This document shows positions 21,960 through 29,807 of a stretch of 37,064 bases of DNA, one piece after another. The stretch spans positions 1-37,064 of the forward strand of contig CALANS010000037.1 in NCBI GenBank assembly GCA_937926105.1, read 5' to 3'. How positions within the stretch are numbered: position 1 is the stretch's first letter; each line of letters starts with the position of its first letter. The notes below the pieces were generated by a model that made no database searches, was not told the origin of the DNA, and saw only the letters and a program-made list of their open reading frames with translations. Source of the DNA: an uncultured Actinomycetes bacterium. GTDB lineage: Bacteria; Actinomycetota; Actinomycetes; Mycobacteriales; Nakamurellaceae. A program made the position numbers and the translations under genes.

Positions 21960-23236
21960 GATGTACCTCCCGGCTCGAATGACGGACCCGGCAGCGCCAG
22001 GGACGCGCCGAACTGCTCATTGACGATCTGCCGCGCCTCGTCCGACGTGATGACCTTGCCGACAGACAGGTAGATCTGCTGCAGCGCCCGGGCAAGATCG
22101 GCCTGCGCCGGCGCCGGCGACAGGCGATCGAACTCCGCCAGCTGCGCCTCGGTCAGCGGCGGCAGATTCCACAGGTCACGAATCTCGGACGGGGCGCGCA
22201 GCCGATCCCGCACCTGCTGGCCGAACATCGCCGACACCGTCTGCGGGTCCATCCGCAGCAGCGCATCCGAGTTCAGCTTCACGTACTGCGGATCACGGAT
22301 CATGCCGTGCGTCAGCGCCTCTTCACGCCGGGCGATCGCGGGCCCGAAGTTCATGATCAGGAACTGCAGGTTCCGTTGCACGATGTTCGCGTACGTCACC
22401 GACGAGCCGCCCGACACCATGGCGTCGATCAGGTCCGCCGGGCAGCTCATGTACCGGGCGATGTCCGGCAGGGTCGCCTGCTGCGCCGCCAGGAACTGCG
22501 TGTCCGCCTTCTGCGCGGTCATCGGCGAGAACTCCCACGCCTTACCCGCCACCCAGATATCGCCGCCGGACACCGCAGCCCGATACGACTCCTTCGCGTC
22601 CAGCGCCTCGGCACGGGTCAGGTCCTTGGAGTTGTTCCGCAAGATCCCGGACGGCACCGCCGAGTTCGTGTACCAGCCGACCGTGAACTCCTGCGCCGAC
22701 GTTGCCTGCGAGATCGCCAGAGCCGCATACGCGATCGGAGACAGCCCAACGGCCAAACCGGCCACCGTGTACTGCTTCTCGTGCCAGATCTCATCACGGT
22801 TGTACTTCGTGCCGCCGTACCAGTAGGTCACGACACGGTCCTTGTCCTGGCGAACCGTCACGTCCCGCGCCGGGATCAGATCCACCCGCGCCGGCCGGTT
22901 CGCGGCGTCCCGCGCGGTGATGATGCCGAACGTGTTCCCGAACGTGTCGAGGTCCTGCTGCGTCGAGTACATCCACTCCATGTAGCGCACGTCCGAGCCG
23001 CCCGGCTCGGTCAAAACCTTCGGCCGCGGCCGCTCGTACTGCACGCCGTTAACCCGCACGAACACGTCGAGCGGCAGCGTCGAGAGAAGATCGGCGCGCA
23101 GCCGTGTGCACGCCCACACTGCCGAGTTCCGGCGCGCGTCCTCCACGGTCGGCGCGGGGATCGACAGGCGAGATGTGCGCGGCGGGATCAGCTGCGACTT
23201 GGCGTCACGCCGCTCGCGTGCGAACAGAAGGCTCAC
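21956..23236 (-). CDS. portal protein (HK97 gp3-like)
   Basis: A 426-residue dodecameric portal. Typical segments are NSAVWACTRLRADLLSTLPL, GNTFGIITARDAANRPARVD, EIWHEKQYTVAGLAVGLSPI, RYMSCPADLIDAMVSGGSSV, and a C-terminal REIRDLWNLPPL-like motif (EIRDLWNLPPLTEAQLAEFD). GTG at 23236 overlaps the stop of the small membrane gene upstream (GTGA), better than longer in-frame options. It lies between terminase and protease in standard order. Confidence 0.93.
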   Translation of the reverse strand: MSLLFARERRDAKSQLIPPRTSRLSIPAPTVEDARRNSAVWACTRLRADLLSTLPLDVFVRVNGVQYERPRPKVLTEPGGSDVRYMEWMYSTQQDLDTFGNTFGIITARDAANRPARVDLIPARDVTVRQDKDRVVTYWYGGTKYNRDEIWHEKQYTVAGLAVGLSPIAYAALAISQATSAQEFTVGWYTNSAVPSGILRNNSKDLTRAEALDAKESYRAAVSGGDIWVAGKAWEFSPMTAQKADTQFLAAQQATLPDIARYMSCPADLIDAMVSGGSSVTYANIVQRNLQFLIMNFGPAIARREEALTHGMIRDPQYVKLNSDALLRMDPQTVSAMFGQQVRDRLRAPSEIRDLWNLPPLTEAQLAEFDRLSPAPAQADLARALQQIYLSVGKVITSDEARQIVNEQFGASLALPGPSFEPGGTS

Positions 23237-23388
23237 CGGCGGCGACCGCCCCGGCGCGCCAGCGCCCACGACACCGCCAGCAACGCCGCCCCCAGAACGA
23301 CGAGACCGAGACGCCAGTCCACGACCGCGGCCGCCGCCACGATCGCAGCCAGCCCGGCCGATTCGAGAATCGTTGTAATGACGTCCAT
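23233..23388 (-). CDS. 51-residue membrane protein between terminase and portal
   Basis: ATG at 23388 preceded by CGGAGGCGGA gives 51 residues with one or two hydrophobic helices (SAGLAAIVAAAAVV; LGLVVLGAALLAVSWAL) and an Arg-rich end ARRGGRRR. The overlap of its stop with the portal start supports real translation. Small membrane proteins are found here in several actinophages, function unknown. Confidence 0.7.
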   Translation of the reverse strand: MDVITTILESAGLAAIVAAAAVVDWRLGLVVLGAALLAVSWALARRGGRRR

Positions 23389-23399
23389 TCCGCCTCCGA

Positions 23400-24833
23400 T
23401 CAGAAGTAGAAGTCCGGCTCGGCGTCGTCGCCGTCGCTGCCCAGGCCCCAGCGGGCGCCGGTCACCGATACCAGCGGGCAGATGTCGGTGTCGCCGCGGC
23501 GGTTCCACGTCCACCCGGTGTCCGTCTCGCGCTTCGTGGCTCCCGCCACCGCGATGTTCAGAGCCGCCTGGTCGATGTGGCGCACCCGCTCCGGCACCCG
23601 GTCGTACAGCTGAGCGCACGCCGTGCGCATGTCACCGGACGACATCACCAAGCACTCGAGGCCCTCGTCCTCGAGGTCGGGCCGCAACTCCGCCGCGGCG
23701 CCGTTCGTCAGAATGATCGGCCCGGCCAGCGGCCGGGTCGCCTTCAACTGATGCAGCCGGCCCAGCAGAGCCGAGGTGCGGAACCGATCGTGGTAGACGA
23801 CCTCGATGTGCTCCAGGCCGTCGGCGCGCAGCCCGGCCGCGCCAATCGCAGCACGCGACCGATCCGGGGTGAGGTCCACCGCCAGCCAGCGCGGCACGTC
23901 CGGCGGGATCACCGACGCCGGGTCAGCCGCGGCCATCCAGTCCTCCACGGCGATCACCTGCACAATCGACACACCGTCGCGCCACTGGTTGAGAAACGCC
24001 CTGCGGAACTCGTCCTCGTTGTCGTCCTTCATCCCATCCCACGTCGCTGCGACCGCATCGAGCGTGACGGTGTAACCGATCGCCGGCATGCATGCGAGCC
24101 AAGTCTTCGGGTCCGAAGGATCGGCGTCGTCCGGGGCAGACCACTCGAAGTAGGCCACCCTGCCGGGCTGCCCGTCGATCGACCTGGCGCGGCCGCGAGT
24201 CACCTTCGGCTTGAGGTAGGTACTGCGCCGGTTGCCGGCGGTGGACACGACCCACAGCTGCGGTTCCGGCCGCGTGATCATCGCCGGGCGGAACGCCTGC
24301 TCCTTCGTAGCGTCGACCTCGTACCAAGCCTCGTCCGTGAACGCGAGGTCCAGAGTCGCGCCGTGCCCGGCCGCATCATTGCCGGCGTCGATGCCGTACC
24401 GCGACCCGTTGGCCCAATACAGCGCCTCGGAGTCGTTCGAATAGCGGACGCCACGGATCAGCCGGCCGAACGGCGACTTCTGCAACGCCGGCACATGCTC
24501 GTCGGCCCACTTCGCTCGCGCCTTGCCGCGGGTCTGCGCCGTGTACACGATGTTCTGCGGACCGCCGAACCCGAACGCCCGATGCGTCGAAACACCAAGC
24601 TCCAACGTCGTCTTACCCGACTGGCGCGGCGTCAGGAGATCAATCTCCGAGTAGTACAGCCGGCCCGTGGCCGGGTCGATCTCGCCGGCCACGTCCGCGA
24701 CCAGCTGCTGCCACGGCATGAACGGCGTACCGAGCGCGCCACCGGCCACCGCGATCTTCGGCCCGATCGTCTCCCGCGTGGGGTCCCGGCGCGTCGCGAA
24801 CCGCGGCGGACACGCCAGCGCCGGCCTAGGCAC
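23400..24833 (-). CDS. terL: terminase large subunit
   Basis: A 477-residue packaging motor. The Walker A-like motif LTPRQSGKTT is at about residues 67-76, Walker B LDLAFTDEAW near 158-167, and a coupling motif VVSTAGN follows. In the nuclease half, LAVDLTPDRS carries the first acidic residue and later DICPLVSVTGARWG lies near the end. The HK97-like terminase family is indicated. GTG 24833 overlaps the small-subunit stop by 8 nt. Confidence 0.94.
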   Translation of the reverse strand: MPRPALACPPRFATRRDPTRETIGPKIAVAGGALGTPFMPWQQLVADVAGEIDPATGRLYYSEIDLLTPRQSGKTTLELGVSTHRAFGFGGPQNIVYTAQTRGKARAKWADEHVPALQKSPFGRLIRGVRYSNDSEALYWANGSRYGIDAGNDAAGHGATLDLAFTDEAWYEVDATKEQAFRPAMITRPEPQLWVVSTAGNRRSTYLKPKVTRGRARSIDGQPGRVAYFEWSAPDDADPSDPKTWLACMPAIGYTVTLDAVAATWDGMKDDNEDEFRRAFLNQWRDGVSIVQVIAVEDWMAAADPASVIPPDVPRWLAVDLTPDRSRAAIGAAGLRADGLEHIEVVYHDRFRTSALLGRLHQLKATRPLAGPIILTNGAAAELRPDLEDEGLECLVMSSGDMRTACAQLYDRVPERVRHIDQAALNIAVAGATKRETDTGWTWNRRGDTDICPLVSVTGARWGLGSDGDDAEPDFYF

Positions 24834-25347
24834 GCTTCATGGCGGCGAGCAGCTGCGACAGCTCGTCGTCCGTCTTCGCAGACAGCTTCCGAATCTCCGA
24901 CAGCGTCGCCACCAGCTGCCGGGCCGCCCCGGCCACCGACGTGCCGGCCGCCTCATCGATCTCCTGCGCCAGCGCCACGGCCACCGCGGCCAGAGGCGGC
25001 ACACCCCGCGAACCCTCGTGCAACTCCAGCTCGGCGATAACCGCCGCCTCGACCTGCCCGGGTTCCTTGCCTGTCCCGCCTTCGGCCTCCGCTGTCGCAT
25101 CCGCCGGCGGTTCCGTCACGCTTACGGGCGGTGTTGTCTCGCTCGCCGCCGTGCCTGTATCGGGCTCCATCGCGGCGGACGCGTCGCGCGCACGCTTCCG
25201 GGCACGCTCCTCGGCGCGCTGCGCGGACTTCGCACGGGTGCACTTCCGGCACCGACAGCCCTTCCGATACCCGCCCGGCGTGCCGTGGTGGATCTCGGAC
25301 GCACGCCGCGAGACGGTGCGGCCGGCCGGCAATTCAGCATCGGTCAC
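24826..25347 (-). CDS. terS: terminase small subunit (putative)
   Basis: A 173-residue protein immediately before terL. The N-terminal part has a Cys/His-containing basic motif (HHGTPGGYRKGCRCRKCTRA followed by Lys/Arg-rich helix) likely to bind DNA, then an acidic disordered stretch, and a C-terminal helical part (AAGTSVAGAARQLVATLSEI; KTDDELSQLLAAMKRA) suited to oligomerisation. GTG 25347 is chosen since GGAGGTGCC lies just upstream. A longer reading to 25425 lacks a ribosome site. The call is mainly positional. Confidence 0.75.
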   Translation of the reverse strand: MTDAELPAGRTVSRRASEIHHGTPGGYRKGCRCRKCTRAKSAQRAEERARKRARDASAAMEPDTGTAASETTPPVSVTEPPADATAEAEGGTGKEPGQVEAAVIAELELHEGSRGVPPLAAVAVALAQEIDEAAGTSVAGAARQLVATLSEIRKLSAKTDDELSQLLAAMKRA

Positions 25348-25526
25348 GTCGGCACCTCCTGAACACCCCTCAGACGGTGTGTTTCCGCAGGTGGTGGGTC
25401 CCAACTCGTACAGCCGTGGGGACAAAAAATTGGCAGACGCGGGGTGAAGCGTCCTCGCAGGTCACCAAAAAACCGCAGGTCACAGCGCTGCCGCGAGTGC
25501 GACTGCGAGTTGTCCCTACTGTTCTG
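25348..25526. other. non-coding gap between HNH and terS, candidate cos region
   Basis: 179 bp without a convincing gene. It holds small runs such as GGACAAAAAATTGG and CACCAAAAAACCG that are rare in this GC-rich genome, and a short ACACC...GGTGT inverted repeat near 25365-25380. In HK97-like phages with an HNH gene next to terminase, cos usually lies here. The overhang cannot be read from the sequence. Confidence 0.4.
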
Positions 25527-25802
25527 TCACCAGTTCTCGGAGCGCACCAGGCGGCGCCTGGTCACGTTCGCCGACCGCGAGCTGTTGCACCCGAGATGCG
25601 CCGGCACCCAGTTCGACATGTCCCTCGGATCCGCGCCGACACCGACCTCGATGCGGTGATCCACGGTCGGCGACAGCCGGTGACGCACCAGGTCGAAGCG
25701 CAGCGCGCCGCCGCACCAGAAGCAATGCGTGAAGTTGCGCAGGAACTCGCGACGGTCACGCCGGTATTCGTAGGTCACCAGATCGGGGCGACGACCAGCC
25801 AT
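25527..25802 (-). CDS. HNH endonuclease (packaging-associated)
   Basis: A 91-residue nuclease. Zinc-ribbon Cys pairs CFWCGG and GCNSSR flank the HNH core: TVDHRIEVGV with the general-base His, then MSNWVPAHLGCNSSRSANV. Such small HNH proteins cut cos together with TerL in HK97-like phages. ATG 25802 is chosen. A GTG 3 codons upstream or a start near 25982 is possible, but the longer N-terminus is low in family character. Confidence 0.88.
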   Translation of the reverse strand: MAGRRPDLVTYEYRRDRREFLRNFTHCFWCGGALRFDLVRHRLSPTVDHRIEVGVGADPRDMSNWVPAHLGCNSSRSANVTRRRLVRSENW

Positions 25803-25940
25803 GCCGACCACCCGCCGATCCCGGCCGGTCCTCCGCCTGTGGGCTGACGCCCGGCCTACAGCGCGCGCTGCCGAGGACGGCGCTGCGACCAGGAGACGGA
25901 GAACCGGTGGCCTGTACATCGGCCTACCCGGAAGATGCGA

Positions 25941-25966
25941 AACGCCCCGGTGATCACCGAGGCGTT
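25941..25966 (-). terminator. hairpin between early and late leftward genes
   Basis: AACGCC (25941-25946) pairs with GGCGTT (25961-25966) and CGGT with ACCG around a GATC loop, with one mismatch. On the minus strand it is followed by TTTCGCATCTT, a weak T-rich tail. It lies between the 26017 gene and HNH. Confidence 0.5.
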
Positions 25967-25984
25967 CGGGAATTGGACCCACTC

Positions 25985-26020
25985 ATTCCCACTAGATGGC
26001 AACTTACGCAGAATTGTCAA
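25985..26020 (-). promoter_or_regulatory. possible leftward promoter ahead of the packaging genes
   Basis: Minus strand TTGACA at 26020-26015 is a perfect -35 hexamer. A weak -10 (TCTAGT or ATCTAG) follows after 17-19 bp. It overlaps the stop of the preceding small gene, and the gap of 214 bp down to the HNH gene is one of the longest in the leftward operon. A transcript would meet the hairpin at 25966-25941 after about 20 nt. Confidence 0.4.
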
Positions 26021-26244
26021 GGATGTCCAGCATCGCGCCGTGACACGCGCGGCGTGTCACGGCCGGGAGCGAACCCGAACGCTAGCGTCGCCGCGGTCGT
26101 GGAGCCGGCAGCACGCCGCCACGGCTGCGGACCACCACACCGGTGATGCTCACGCCACCGATCGACATCCGCCCGAACCTGGGCGGCATCGTCGTCCTCC
26201 ACCTTGATCTGCGCGCCGCACGCGCATGTCTCCTCGAGCTTCAC
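26017..26244 (-). CDS. small zinc-ribbon-like protein
   Basis: A 75-residue protein starting VKLEETCACGAQIKVEDDDA with a later HHRCGG, a likely single zinc site, and a Arg-rich tail. GTG 26244 overlaps the stop of the upstream gene as GTGA. Such short proteins are common in actinophage early regions, role unknown. Confidence 0.7.
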   Translation of the reverse strand: MKLEETCACGAQIKVEDDDAAQVRADVDRWREHHRCGGPQPWRRAAGSTTAATLAFGFAPGRDTPRVSRRDAGHP

Positions 26245-27089
26245 CGCCGGCGCTTCCGCTCCCGGGCCCGGGCCAGCTCGAGCACCTCGCCGAGACGCCA
26301 CAGCGGTGACCCGTCCGGCCCGATACCGCGCTGCGCCAGCCGGCCGCGGCGCACCCAGCCGGCCCACACCTTGTCATTGATCACGTACCCGTACGAGATC
26401 GGCAGCGCGTCGAGGATGTCATCCCGGGTCGCCAGGCCCGCGGCCGCCTCGTCCAGCAGCGCCGCCCGCCGAGCCGGCGCATCCTCCACGACCCGCTCGC
26501 ACTTCTGGCACAGCGCCGAGCCCGCGCCGCCCCGGGCGAACAGAGCGCCGCCGCACACCTCGCACTGCCCGGCATAGGCGACGGACGCCGACGGATCCAG
26601 CACACCGCGGCCGCGACGCACCGCCGCGGTGATGTCGTGCCGGATCCCGCGGGCCCGGGGATGCCGACGCACCCGGTCGAGCCGGGCCAGCAACCACGCC
26701 GCCATCGCCGCGAGCTGCGTCGCCTCACCGCCTCGATCGTCCGGCCAGCCGTCACCCTCGCCGAGATCCAACACCGCCAGCGCCAGCGCGGCCCGCAGAC
26801 CGTCCAGCGCACGCCGAGCCGACGCGTCGAACAGCAGCGGGCCGGACGCTCCACGGCCGCCGTTGCCGGTGCCGGACTGGCCCAGGCGGGCGAGCTGATC
26901 CTCGAGCTGCGCCGCCAGGCCGGGCACCGCATCCTGCTCCCACGGCAACACCCCAGCCGCCGGCGCCCGGGGCACGAGCTGCTCCAGGGCCTCACGTAGA
27001 TCCAGAGTGCAGGGCGGGCACAGCAGCGCATCACTGGACTTCTCACCACACCCGGGGCAGACACAGGCAGGCCTGACAACGCGACTCAC
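26241..27089 (-). CDS. DNA-binding protein with two zinc fingers and a C-terminal winged helix
   Basis: A 282-residue protein. Zinc finger 1 at the N-terminus (CVCPGCGEKS ... LLCPPC), a helical middle, zinc finger 2 (CEVCGG ... LCQKCE) and a MerR/winged-helix-like end (DKVWAGWVRRGRLAQRGIG, PLWRLGEVLELARAR). This architecture is frequent in actinophages between replication and packaging genes and is thought to be regulatory. CAGGAGATCAGC precedes GTG 27089, which overlaps the stop of the upstream gene. Role as late regulator is inference. Confidence 0.8.
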   Translation of the reverse strand: MSRVVRPACVCPGCGEKSSDALLCPPCTLDLREALEQLVPRAPAAGVLPWEQDAVPGLAAQLEDQLARLGQSGTGNGGRGASGPLLFDASARRALDGLRAALALAVLDLGEGDGWPDDRGGEATQLAAMAAWLLARLDRVRRHPRARGIRHDITAAVRRGRGVLDPSASVAYAGQCEVCGGALFARGGAGSALCQKCERVVEDAPARRAALLDEAAAGLATRDDILDALPISYGYVINDKVWAGWVRRGRLAQRGIGPDGSPLWRLGEVLELARARERKRRR

Positions 27090-28114
27090 GCTGATCTCCT
27101 GCGTCCACGGCGCCGTGAGCGGCGGCCGCCTGCCCGTGCCGTCCCGGCCTGTCCCGGCCCATCCCGGCCCGTACCTACCAGTCCAGACCTGTCCTGACCC
27201 GACCCGGGCCCGTCCCGACCCGACCCGGTAAATCTGGATCCTGCACCCCTCGGATCGACCGGAAATCTGTCGATCGGCGGCGCCGGCGTGGCCGGCGTCG
27301 CTGTGCGCGTTCCCCGGCCGGTGGCCGGGCCGCTGCTGTGTTCATCGCCTTCACCCGTGTGCGGGTGGTCGTGCGTGCGCGTTCCCCGGCTGGCTGCCGG
27401 GCCGCTGCTGTTCGCGTTCACCGACTGGCTGCCGGCCCGCTGATCCCGGGCGACCACAACAGTGATGCCCAGGTGTTTCGCGATGAACTCCGCCGACGCT
27501 GGTGAGTAGTGCGGCGGGGATGGGGGAGTGAGGAGGGGACGGTCCCAAGTCTCGGCGGCCTGCCGAGACGAGTTGCACGAGCGGCAGGCGACCACCAGGG
27601 TCTCCGCGGTCGCCTTCTGGTCCGTCTTCGTGACCGGGTTCAGATGGTCATAGGTGCCTGATCGGGCGCTCTTGCGGTCGCCCGGGCCCCACCAAGTGAC
27701 CACGCCGCACCAGCGGCACTGGTCGCCGTCACGCATGCGCACGACGGCGGTCACCAGCGGGTTGGTGTTGTCGTTCTTGCGCTGCCTCTCCGCGGCGATC
27801 TCCGCCGCCAGACGCATGTGCATGAACTCCGGGTCGGCGATCAGCTCCAGGTGTGTGAAGCCGCCGATGTCCTTCTCGCCGACGATCAGGCCGGTGGTCT
27901 TCCCGATCCTGATCAGCTCCGTGGTGCGGGCGCCGCCCATCAGGCTCGCCGTGCCGGGGTCCACCAGGTAGTCGGTGGTGAACGCGGCCGACTGCAGCAT
28001 GCAGCGAGCCAGCCAACCGAAGAGCTCGTTCACCGTGCGGTCGTCGCCCAGCACCAGCGCCTTCATGACGGCGGGGTACAGGGCGGCGTTATCGCCGGTC
28101 TTCAGCCACGGCAC
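27086..28114 (-). CDS. HNH-domain protein with repetitive disordered tail
   Basis: A 342-residue protein. The N-terminal part (MPWLKTGDNAALYPAVMKAL; GWLARCMLQSAAFTTDYLVD) is a conserved actinophage domain with an alpha-helical, perhaps DNA-binding, fold. The middle is an HNH nuclease: CRWCGV, TYDHLNPVTKTDQ, ETLVVACRSCNSSRQ. From about residue 230 the sequence is low-complexity with a repeated SSGPA-x-x-RGTRT motif and then Gly/Asp/Arg repeats. GTG 28114 has only a weak ribosome site. Role in DNA processing or replication is likely but not proven. Confidence 0.82.
   Translation of the reverse strand: MPWLKTGDNAALYPAVMKALVLGDDRTVNELFGWLARCMLQSAAFTTDYLVDPGTASLMGGARTTELIRIGKTTGLIVGEKDIGGFTHLELIADPEFMHMRLAAEIAAERQRKNDNTNPLVTAVVRMRDGDQCRWCGVVTWWGPGDRKSARSGTYDHLNPVTKTDQKATAETLVVACRSCNSSRQAAETWDRPLLTPPSPPHYSPASAEFIAKHLGITVVVARDQRAGSQSVNANSSGPAASRGTRTHDHPHTGEGDEHSSGPATGRGTRTATPATPAPPIDRFPVDPRGAGSRFTGSGRDGPGSGQDRSGLVGTGRDGPGQAGTARAGGRRSRRRGRRRSA
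27131..27200. repeat. 10-bp-period degenerate tandem repeats
   Basis: Seven consecutive decamers of the form GTCCCGGCCC (for example GTCCCGGCCT, GTCCCGGCCC, ATCCCGGCCC, GTCCTGACCC) in register. Similar but out-of-register units continue to about 27230. They fall within the disordered tail of the HNH gene. Period 10 is not a multiple of 3. Confidence 0.8.
27304..27411. repeat. two 36-bp direct repeats
   Basis: 27304-27339 and 27376-27411 match at all but a few bases (shared TGCGCGTTCCCCGGC and GCCGGGCCGCTGCTGT). Spacing of 72 bp keeps the codon frame and encodes the repeated SSGPA-x-x-RGTRT peptide. Confidence 0.85.
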
Positions 28115-28161
28115 GGACAGTGAGCCTTTCGATCAGGAGGCGGCAGAGACGGCGGGCGGGC

Positions 28162-28500
28162 CTACGGCGGCCGGTCCACCCGATCGCCCGGCCACGGGAT
28201 GACGGGCGCCACGGCCGCGCGCTTCAGCACCGGGATCACGCGCTCGCCGAGCGCCAGTCGCTCGACGTACATGCCGCGGCGCGCCGCGTACTCCGTCGCC
28301 TCGTCACGCGCGGCGAACAGCACCAGCCGGCTACGCTCGCGCGCACCTTCCCGGAACCCTGAGTGCGCCGCCCAGACGGCCACCGGCGCTTCCGGCTCGT
28401 CATCACCGACCCTCGCTCGCCACGCCTCGGCGAGCGCGTCCACGGCGCGCACAGCGCCGATACCAGCCAGCGCGGCCACGATCCACGCCGCGGCCCTCAC
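28162..28500 (-). CDS. membrane-anchored hypothetical protein
   Basis: A 112-residue protein with an N-terminal hydrophobic helix (AAAWIVAALAGIGAVRAV) and a cytoplasmic alpha/beta part (RLVLFAARDEATEYAARRGM, GERVIPVLKRAAVAPVIP). GTG 28500 overlaps the upstream stop as GTGA. No family recognised. Confidence 0.72.
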   Translation of the reverse strand: MRAAAWIVAALAGIGAVRAVDALAEAWRARVGDDEPEAPVAVWAAHSGFREGARERSRLVLFAARDEATEYAARRGMYVERLALGERVIPVLKRAAVAPVIPWPGDRVDRPP

Positions 28501-28745
28501 TGGTTACGCTCCCGAAAATCGGGCCACACCATGAGCGCCGCCTCGGAGACGATCGTGGCGGCCCGGGAGGCGCCCAGCGCCTCGCGCTGCTCCTGCGTCG
28601 GCTCGCCGAACTTGCGCCAGCCGAGGGTGTCGCGCACCTCGTCGATCGCGACCAGCACGGCACGCACCGCGTCCTCCACGTCGCCGGCCGCGTCGGCCTG
28701 GCGCAGCGCGCCGGCGAGTGATCTGCGGGCAGTGGTCATCGTCAT
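28497..28745 (-). CDS. hypothetical early protein
   Basis: An 82-residue, mainly helical protein: RRSLAGALRQADAAGDVEDA, VLVAIDEVRDTLGWRKFGEP, then QREALGASRAATIVSEAALM. ATG 28745 forms TGATG with the upstream stop. An ATG two codons later is also possible. No known domain. Confidence 0.7.
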   Translation of the reverse strand: MTMTTARRSLAGALRQADAAGDVEDAVRAVLVAIDEVRDTLGWRKFGEPTQEQREALGASRAATIVSEAALMVWPDFRERNQ

Positions 28746-28951
28746 CACCAAACACCCCGCGCGGAGTGACCGTCGGTCGGGTCGAAGGCCGTCGCCCACA
28801 TGATGGCGATGCGAAGGCCCCCGTCCGGATCGGCTCCGAGCATGCGCATGCGCGTCGCATATCTGTCGTACTTGGCTGCGCGCTCGAACGCATCACGGTC
28901 GATCAGAATGAGGAGCCGCGGCTGCAACCAATTGCGTATCCGCCGAATCAC
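28745..28951 (-). CDS. hypothetical early protein
   Basis: A 68-residue basic protein (VIRRIRNWLQPRLLILIDRD; AAKYDRYATRMRMLGADPDG). GTG 28951 overlaps the DUF4326 gene stop as GTGA, which sets the start. No family recognised. Confidence 0.68.
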   Translation of the reverse strand: MIRRIRNWLQPRLLILIDRDAFERAAKYDRYATRMRMLGADPDGGLRIAIMWATAFDPTDGHSARGVW

Positions 28952-29328
28952 CGAGGATCGCCGCCGTTCGCCAGTTCCAGCAGCACGTCGGCGTGGCAGG
29001 GCATGTCGAGATCGCACCAGCAGGCCAAGTCACGGCCAGCGAGCTCGGTGCGGATCCGATCCAGCAATGGATAGGTCCACTTGGCGCGGCCACGATGGCC
29101 GTCGGCGTACCGCCAGTTCGGGTACTCCAGATAGCCGCGCCGCGCCAGCACCTCGAAGTCCCGGACGACTAGTGTCGCTACCTGCCGCTCATCCAGCGAC
29201 GGATACTGCCCGGCGACGTCGGACAGCGAGATCGGGTTGCCGTACAGCGTGCGCCGGTCCACGATCACGGCGTCGGGATGCTCGGCGCGCCACGGCTGGG
29301 TGCGCGTCATCTGAATGCGTTGAGGCAT
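28948..29328 (-). CDS. DUF4326 family protein
   Basis: A 126-residue protein with the DUF4326 pattern: an N-terminal PQRIQMTRTQPWRAEHPDAV, then VDRRTLYGNP, and a C-terminal AGRDLACWCDLDMPCHADVL with conserved Cys-x-Cys and Cys-His. The family is widespread in phages and has no settled function. The Cys/His cluster could bind metal. ATG 29328 is chosen, though GTG 29331 directly before it is equal in merit. Confidence 0.85.
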   Translation of the reverse strand: MPQRIQMTRTQPWRAEHPDAVIVDRRTLYGNPISLSDVAGQYPSLDERQVATLVVRDFEVLARRGYLEYPNWRYADGHRGRAKWTYPLLDRIRTELAGRDLACWCDLDMPCHADVLLELANGGDPR

Positions 29329-29334
29329 CACGCG

Positions 29335-29616
29335 TCACCGCCAGTCCTTGGCCGGCGGCGTCGGGATTGTCACCGATCGTCGATGCCGCGCGCGCCACGG
29401 GGTGCGCACGGGATCCGGCGCAGGCTCGTAGATGATCACGGGCTTGCGCGCCTCGGCCGCCGCGCGATCGATCGCCTCAATCACGCCGCCGACTGTCACG
29501 CCGCGTATGAGCACGGTCTGTCCGGACCGCAGGAACACGGCGATGTGGTCCTCGTGGTGCTGTTGCACGGCGGCGATGTCGGCCGGGGCCACCCATGCGC
29601 TTCCGATGCGGATCAC
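29335..29616 (-). CDS. hypothetical early protein
   Basis: A 93-residue protein with a beta-rich start (VIRIGSAWVAPADIAAVQQH, IAVFLRSGQTVLIRGV) and a helix VGGVIEAIDRAAAEARK. GTG 29616 overlaps the previous stop. No family recognised. Confidence 0.7.
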   Translation of the reverse strand: MIRIGSAWVAPADIAAVQQHHEDHIAVFLRSGQTVLIRGVTVGGVIEAIDRAAAEARKPVIIYEPAPDPVRTPWRARHRRSVTIPTPPAKDWR

Positions 29617-29807
29617 AGGGGCACCTCCGCGTCGCGGAGCCGGCACCAGTGCGCTGGTGCGCGGGTGAGGACCTCGCGGGACTCCCGGTTACAGCACGGC
29701 TCGCCGATGGGGGCGTGGCAGTACTCGCAGGGCACCGAGGTGGCCAGGAGTCGCTGTTCTCTCATCTCCGCCCGGATCCGGCCCGGGCCCACCGCGTAGA
29801 CGGTCAT
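29613..29807 (-). CDS. small zinc-finger protein
   Basis: A 64-residue protein with the typical actinophage pattern C-x-x-C-x-A-P-x-G-x-P-C: VPCEYCHAPIGEPCCNRESR, then HWCRLRDAEVPL. The ATG at 29807 overlaps the upstream stop as ATGA. Likely binds one zinc, function unknown. Confidence 0.75.
   Translation of the reverse strand: MTVYAVGPGRIRAEMREQRLLATSVPCEYCHAPIGEPCCNRESREVLTRAPAHWCRLRDAEVPL

Noticed and set aside
27131..27411. CRISPR array
   Set aside because: The repeats are degenerate, contiguous and coding, without unique spacers.
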